DNA of 64,000 nucleotides from Faecalicatena_A orotica (lineage in GTDB: Bacteria > Bacillota > Clostridia > Lachnospirales > Lachnospiraceae), in the NCBI RefSeq assembly GCF_040545875.1, contig NZ_JBEPMR010000009.1. The stretch is one strand, 5' to 3'. Positions 60,865 through 64,000 of this stretch are shown here, piece after piece. The notes below the pieces were generated by a model that was not told where the DNA came from, ran no database searches, and saw nothing but the letters and a program-made list of their open reading frames with translations. Each line of letters opens with the position of its first letter. Within the stretch, counting starts at the first letter, position 1. The translations under genes and the position numbers were made by a program.

Positions 60865-61551
60865 ACGGAAAGTTTAACAGAGAAGTTGCTGGAGGAGCTG
60901 AACTGTGAGACCGTGTTTACAATACCTATATTCGGGGGAATCGGCGTATCAGAAGCGGTAGTCGTAACATGGGTGATCATGGCTGTGCTGGTCGGGCTGT
61001 CAATTATCTTCGTCCGGAACCTGAAGGTTGAGAATCCGGGCAGGAAGCAGATTGTGCTGGAGTCGGCTGTTGGATGGGCTTCGGACTTCTTCGAGGGCAT
61101 CATAGGGAAAGAGAATAAGAGATATATTCCTTATCTTATTACAATAGTTCTCTATCTGGGTGTTTCCAATATTATCAGTCTGTTTGGGTTCAAGCCGCCT
61201 ACCAAGGATTTGAACGTGACAGCGGCGCTCGCGATTATGAGCATGTTCCTGATTGAATATTCAGGCATACATAAAAATGGAGTAAAGCATTGGATGAAGC
61301 ATTTTGCAAAGCCGGTGCCTGTAGTTGCACCGATTATGATTCTGGAGATTGTAATCCGTCCGTTGTCTCTTTGTATGCGGTTATTCGGTAATGTGCTCGG
61401 AGCATTTGTCATTATGGAGCTTTTAAAAGCCATTGTGCCGGTTTTGGTGCCTATACCGTTTAGTTTTTATTTTGATATATTTGACGGTCTTTTGCAGGCA
61501 TATGTGTTTGTATTCCTTACGGCATTGTTTATGAATGAAGAACAAGAGTAG
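60865..61551 (+). CDS. atpB: F-type ATP synthase subunit a
   Basis: This is the membrane subunit that forms the proton half-channels. Five or so helices are visible, with the essential Arg in the SLCMRLFGNVLGAF segment and the late FDGLLQAYVFVFLTALFM. The start is anomalous. In frame there is no ATG, GTG or CTG after the stop at 60835. GGAGGGAG (60853-60860) places an ACG (60865) at ideal distance, giving an N-terminus ESLTEKLLEELNCETVF that fits the family. The only standard alternative, TTG at 60886, has no ribosome binding site and drops 7 residues. Confidence 0.9.
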   Translation, partial: TESLTEKLLEELNCETVFTIPIFGGIGVSEAVVVTWVIMAVLVGLSIIFVRNLKVENPGRKQIVLESAVGWASDFFEGIIGKENKRYIPYLITIVLYLGVSNIISLFGFKPPTKDLNVTAALAIMSMFLIEYSGIHKNGVKHWMKHFAKPVPVVAPIMILEIVIRPLSLCMRLFGNVLGAFVIMELLKAIVPVLVPIPFSFYFDIFDGLLQAYVFVFLTALFMNEEQE

Positions 61552-61595
61552 AGGAATTCTGAAAGAAATTTTTGAAAGAAAAGGAGATTTGTATT

Positions 61596-61820
61596 ATGGG
61601 AACAATTATAGCTATTGGAGCAGGAATCGCAGTTTTAACAGGTGTAGGAGCAGGTATCGGTATTGGTATTGCAACAGGGAAAGCAGCAGATGCAATTGCA
61701 AGACAGCCAGAGGCTGAAAGCAAGATTAGCAAGACACTGATCCTTGGATGTGCGCTCGCCGAAGCAACTGCTATTTACGGTTTTATTATCGGTTTGCTGA
61801 TTATTTTACTTTTGAAATAA
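61596..61820 (+). CDS. atpE: F-type ATP synthase subunit c
   Basis: This 74-residue hairpin of two helices carries the GVGAGIGIGIATGKAADAI first helix, the ARQPEAESKI loop and the ion-binding carboxylate Glu in CALAEATAIYGF. It lacks the Gln (GxGQG) and Ser (AES) ligands of Na+-type c rings, so proton coupling is favoured. GAAAGGAG precedes the ATG at 61596. Confidence 0.95.
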   Translation: MGTIIAIGAGIAVLTGVGAGIGIGIATGKAADAIARQPEAESKISKTLILGCALAEATAIYGFIIGLLIILLLK

Positions 61821-61880
61821 TAGATCACAGGTGTATCCGTTCATATTTCTGAACAGATACCATAAAAACAGGAAAGGCAG

Positions 61881-62393
61881 GTGGGACAGGTGCTGCAATT
61901 AAATGTGAACCTTCTCTTTACCATAATAAACCTTGTTGTTCTTTATCTTTTGTTGAAAAAGTTTTTGATCAAACCGGTAACTGATATCATGGAAAAGCGT
62001 GAGAAACTGATTGCGGACGGCTTAAACGAGGCAAGCAGTGCCAGGGAAGAAGCCGCAAAGCTTAAAGTTGAGTATGAAGCAGCCCTTACGGGTGCCAGAG
62101 ACGAGTCTGTGAAGATCGTGGAAAAGGCACAGACGCAGGCAAAGGCCGAGTATGAGCGGATTGTAAGCGAAGCCGGCGTAAAAGCAGGCGGCATGCTGGA
62201 TTCTGCGAAGGCACAGATTCAGTTAGAACGGGAGCAGACAATGAAGGCCCTGCAGTCAGAGATTGCAGGACTTGCGATGACAGCAGCTGCCAGAATTGTA
62301 GGCGAAAAGACAGAGAATCAAGGAAATCAGGACATATATAATCAGTTTCTGGAAGAAGCAGGTGACGCTCATGAAGACACAGACAAACACTAA
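61881..62393 (+). CDS. atpF: F-type ATP synthase subunit b
   Basis: This 170-residue peripheral-stalk subunit has one N-terminal membrane helix (LNVNLLFTIINLVVLYLLLKKFLIKPV) and a long charged helical stalk (EKREKLIADGLNEASSAREEAAKL...). The start is GTG 61881, with an in-frame GTG at 61890 also possible. It overlaps atpH by 23 bp. Confidence 0.95.
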   Translation: MGQVLQLNVNLLFTIINLVVLYLLLKKFLIKPVTDIMEKREKLIADGLNEASSAREEAAKLKVEYEAALTGARDESVKIVEKAQTQAKAEYERIVSEAGVKAGGMLDSAKAQIQLEREQTMKALQSEIAGLAMTAAARIVGEKTENQGNQDIYNQFLEEAGDAHEDTDKH

Positions 62394-62907
62394 CATCCAG
62401 TACTGCCCGCAGGCGGCGGTAAGATATGCAAAAGTGTTGTATGAGTTGAATATTTCCAAAGAAGCCATACAGAAAGCAAAGGATATATTCACAGAAGTTC
62501 CCCAGTTAAACGATGTGTTCGTAAATCCGACTATCAGAGAGGAACAGAAACTGAGAGTGATCGACCAGGTATTTCCCGAAGAAATCAGGAATTTCCTGAA
62601 GGTGACATGCCAAAATCAGAGGATGGACCTGATCGGGGATATTTTCGTATCATATGACAGGTACTGCGATGAACAGAACAGGGTTCTGAATGCAGTGCTG
62701 ACTTGTGTAGAACCTCCAAGTGAGGTACAGCTAAAAGAAATGAAGGCGTTTCTTTGCAGGAAATATAATGCCGTTGAGGCAAATATTGAAATCAGGACGG
62801 ATCACGCTCTGCTGGGAGGCTTTGTGTTAACGGCCGGCAGTGATGAGTATGACTGGAGCCTGAAAGGACGCCTGAATAGATTAGAACAAAAATTGACCTG
62901 GAGGTGA
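62371..62907 (+). CDS. atpH: F-type ATP synthase subunit delta
   Basis: This 178-residue OSCP/delta subunit has an N-terminal helical domain (QAAVRYAKVLYELNIS; VNPTIREEQKLRVIDQVF) and the C-terminal IRTDHALLGGFVLTAGSDEYDWSLKGRLNRL signature. ATG 62371 is preferred, with AGGTGA eight bases upstream, over GTG 62362. Joins the peripheral stalk to F1. Confidence 0.94.
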   Translation: MKTQTNTNIQYCPQAAVRYAKVLYELNISKEAIQKAKDIFTEVPQLNDVFVNPTIREEQKLRVIDQVFPEEIRNFLKVTCQNQRMDLIGDIFVSYDRYCDEQNRVLNAVLTCVEPPSEVQLKEMKAFLCRKYNAVEANIEIRTDHALLGGFVLTAGSDEYDWSLKGRLNRLEQKLTWR

Positions 62908-62912
62908 ACAAG

Positions 62913-64000
62913 GTGAGTTCAATCAATTCAGATGAAATTATTTCTATTCTGAAAAATGAAATAGAAAATTTTGATACAATCAGCAAGGACAGTGAGGTCG
63001 GTACGGTTATTACTGTAGGAGACGGTATAGCCACTGTTTATGGAATTGATCACGCCATGTACGGGGAGATTGTGACTTTTGAAAACGGGCTGAAGGCGAT
63101 GGTTCAGGATATCCAGAAGGATTCTATCGGATGTATCCTCTTCGGACATGATACCGAGATTAAGGAAGGCACAAAAGTGACCCGGACTGGGAAAAAAGCC
63201 GGAGTTCCGGTTGGTGATAAATATATAGGAAGAGTTGTTAACTCTCTGGGTGCGGCGATCGACGGGAAGGGCGAGATCGAGGCTGATGATTACAGGCCGA
63301 TTGAGCAGGAGGCACCGGGAATTATAGACAGGAAGTCAGTCAGTGTGCCGATGGAGACAGGTATTCTGTCAATCGACGCCATGTTCCCGATCGGGCGTGG
63401 ACAGAGAGAACTGATTATCGGAGACAGGCAGACGGGAAAGACTTCCATTGCCCTGGACACGATTATCAATCAGAAAGGAAAAGATGTTGTCTGCATTTAT
63501 GTTGCGGTCGGGCAGAAGGCATCTACTGTAGCCAAGGTTGTGAATACGCTGACGACGAATGGCGCTATGGATTACACAATTGTTGTTTCCTCAACTGCAA
63601 GTGACTGCGCTCCGCTCCAGTATATCGCACCTTATGCAGGAACTGCGATGGCGGAACATTTTATGCATCAGGGGAAAGATGTCCTGATCGTTTATGATGA
63701 TTTATCAAAACATGCGGTTGCATACCGTGCATTATCCCTTCTGCTCGGACGTTCTCCGGGACGTGAGGCATATCCGGGAGATGTATTCTACCTTCATTCA
63801 AGACTGCTGGAGCGCTCAAGCCGGCTGAGTGATGCATTGGGCGGAGGTTCCATCACGGCTCTCCCGATTATCGAGACGCAGGCAGGTGATGTATCTGCTT
63901 ATATACCGACCAACGTAATTTCCATCACAGACGGCCAGATTTTTCTGGAGAGTGATTTGTTCTTCTCGGGAATGAGGCCGGCGGTCAACGTAGGTCTGTC
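62913..64000 (+). CDS. atpA: F-type ATP synthase subunit alpha (3' end beyond window)
   Basis: This is the N-terminal ~362 residues of the alpha subunit. The beta-barrel domain has VGDGIATVYGIDHAMYGEIV, Walker A is GDRQTGKTS, and later LIVYDDLSKHAVAYR and LGGGSITALPIIETQAGDVS appear. GTG start with GGAGGTGA upstream, the latter containing the atpH stop. The gene is cut by the window edge. Confidence 0.96.
   Translation, partial: MSSINSDEIISILKNEIENFDTISKDSEVGTVITVGDGIATVYGIDHAMYGEIVTFENGLKAMVQDIQKDSIGCILFGHDTEIKEGTKVTRTGKKAGVPVGDKYIGRVVNSLGAAIDGKGEIEADDYRPIEQEAPGIIDRKSVSVPMETGILSIDAMFPIGRGQRELIIGDRQTGKTSIALDTIINQKGKDVVCIYVAVGQKASTVAKVVNTLTTNGAMDYTIVVSSTASDCAPLQYIAPYAGTAMAEHFMHQGKDVLIVYDDLSKHAVAYRALSLLLGRSPGREAYPGDVFYLHSRLLERSSRLSDALGGGSITALPIIETQAGDVSAYIPTNVISITDGQIFLESDLFFSGMRPAVNVGL

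Noticed and set aside
1..64000. CRISPR arrays, tRNA, rRNA, prophage or complete IS
   Set aside because: No regularly spaced repeats, tRNA-like cloverleaf, rRNA segments, integrase or DDE transposase reading frames were recognised. Short RNAs could be missed by eye.

Overview
The window reads as a chromosomal segment of an anaerobic gut-type member of the Clostridia, most likely Lachnospiraceae. This is inferred from the gene families: a DUF6472-like small Cys protein, coenzyme-B12 diol dehydratase, the DUF969/DUF979/Pcp set, an AmmeMemoRadiSam set and CUT2/Dpp transporters. Low-G+C sigma-A promoters and strong GGAGG ribosome binding sites point the same way. No rRNA, tRNA, CRISPR array, integrase or complete insertion sequence was seen. 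Coding is dense, and genes sit in long co-directional operons.

Region 1 (1-12950): a PD-(D/E)XK (Rpn-type) nuclease with a repeat-expanded coiled coil, followed by a carbohydrate locus. A FGGY kinase and a DeoR repressor are read leftwards. Divergently from them run a lipoprotein binding protein, a double ATPase and a permease (CUT2 sugar ABC importer), then a class II aldolase, DhaK, DhaL, RpiB and a fused DhaK-DhaL kinase. The set resembles a short-chain ketose or tetrose pathway. Region 2 (12951-16577): DUF969 and DUF979 membrane proteins, an M29-like aminopeptidase and pyroglutamyl peptidase I, a probable uptake and hydrolysis module for pyroglutamyl peptides.

Region 3 (16578-22040): a TetR regulator divergent from SCP2 protein, alpha/beta hydrolase, stand-alone condensation domain, stand-alone carrier protein and AMP-forming ligase. 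This looks like a miniature, fully dissociated carrier-protein pathway acting on a lipid or acyl substrate, and is the best candidate for an undescribed system. Region 4 (22038-27610, leftward): B12-dependent diol/glycerol dehydratase (three subunits), its two-subunit reactivase and a PduO-type adenosyltransferase. There are no shell genes, although the medium subunit carries a microcompartment-targeting-like N-terminus.

Region 5 (27951-43240): a small membrane-anchored protein, then a long operon with a MtaA/UroD-type methyltransferase, ATP-dependent hydantoinase/oxoprolinase A and B, a complete Dpp-type peptide ABC importer, an M24 peptidase, a cysteine-desulfurase-like enzyme, an L-cysteine-desulfidase-like enzyme and a GntR regulator. 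The content suggests import and opening of a cyclic or peptide-like, perhaps sulfur-containing, nutrient. Region 6 (43354-53533): an OLD-family nuclease with an unusual Cys cluster, M20 amidohydrolase, AmmeMemoRadiSam proteins, and assorted housekeeping or small genes (UPF0178, cyclase, YaaA, XRE plus DUF2975, Maf, DUF6472, YgjP-like protease).

Region 7 (53561-60215): a two-component system with an FtsX-type ABC exporter (Bce/Vex-like stress or antimicrobial response) and two membrane proteins. Region 8 (60216-64000): a long AT-rich leader and the F-type ATP synthase operon atpB-E-F-H-A, with atpA cut by the window end. atpB appears to lack a normal start codon. A roughly 40-bp double-palindrome repeat occurs three times (20185, 49486, 52891).
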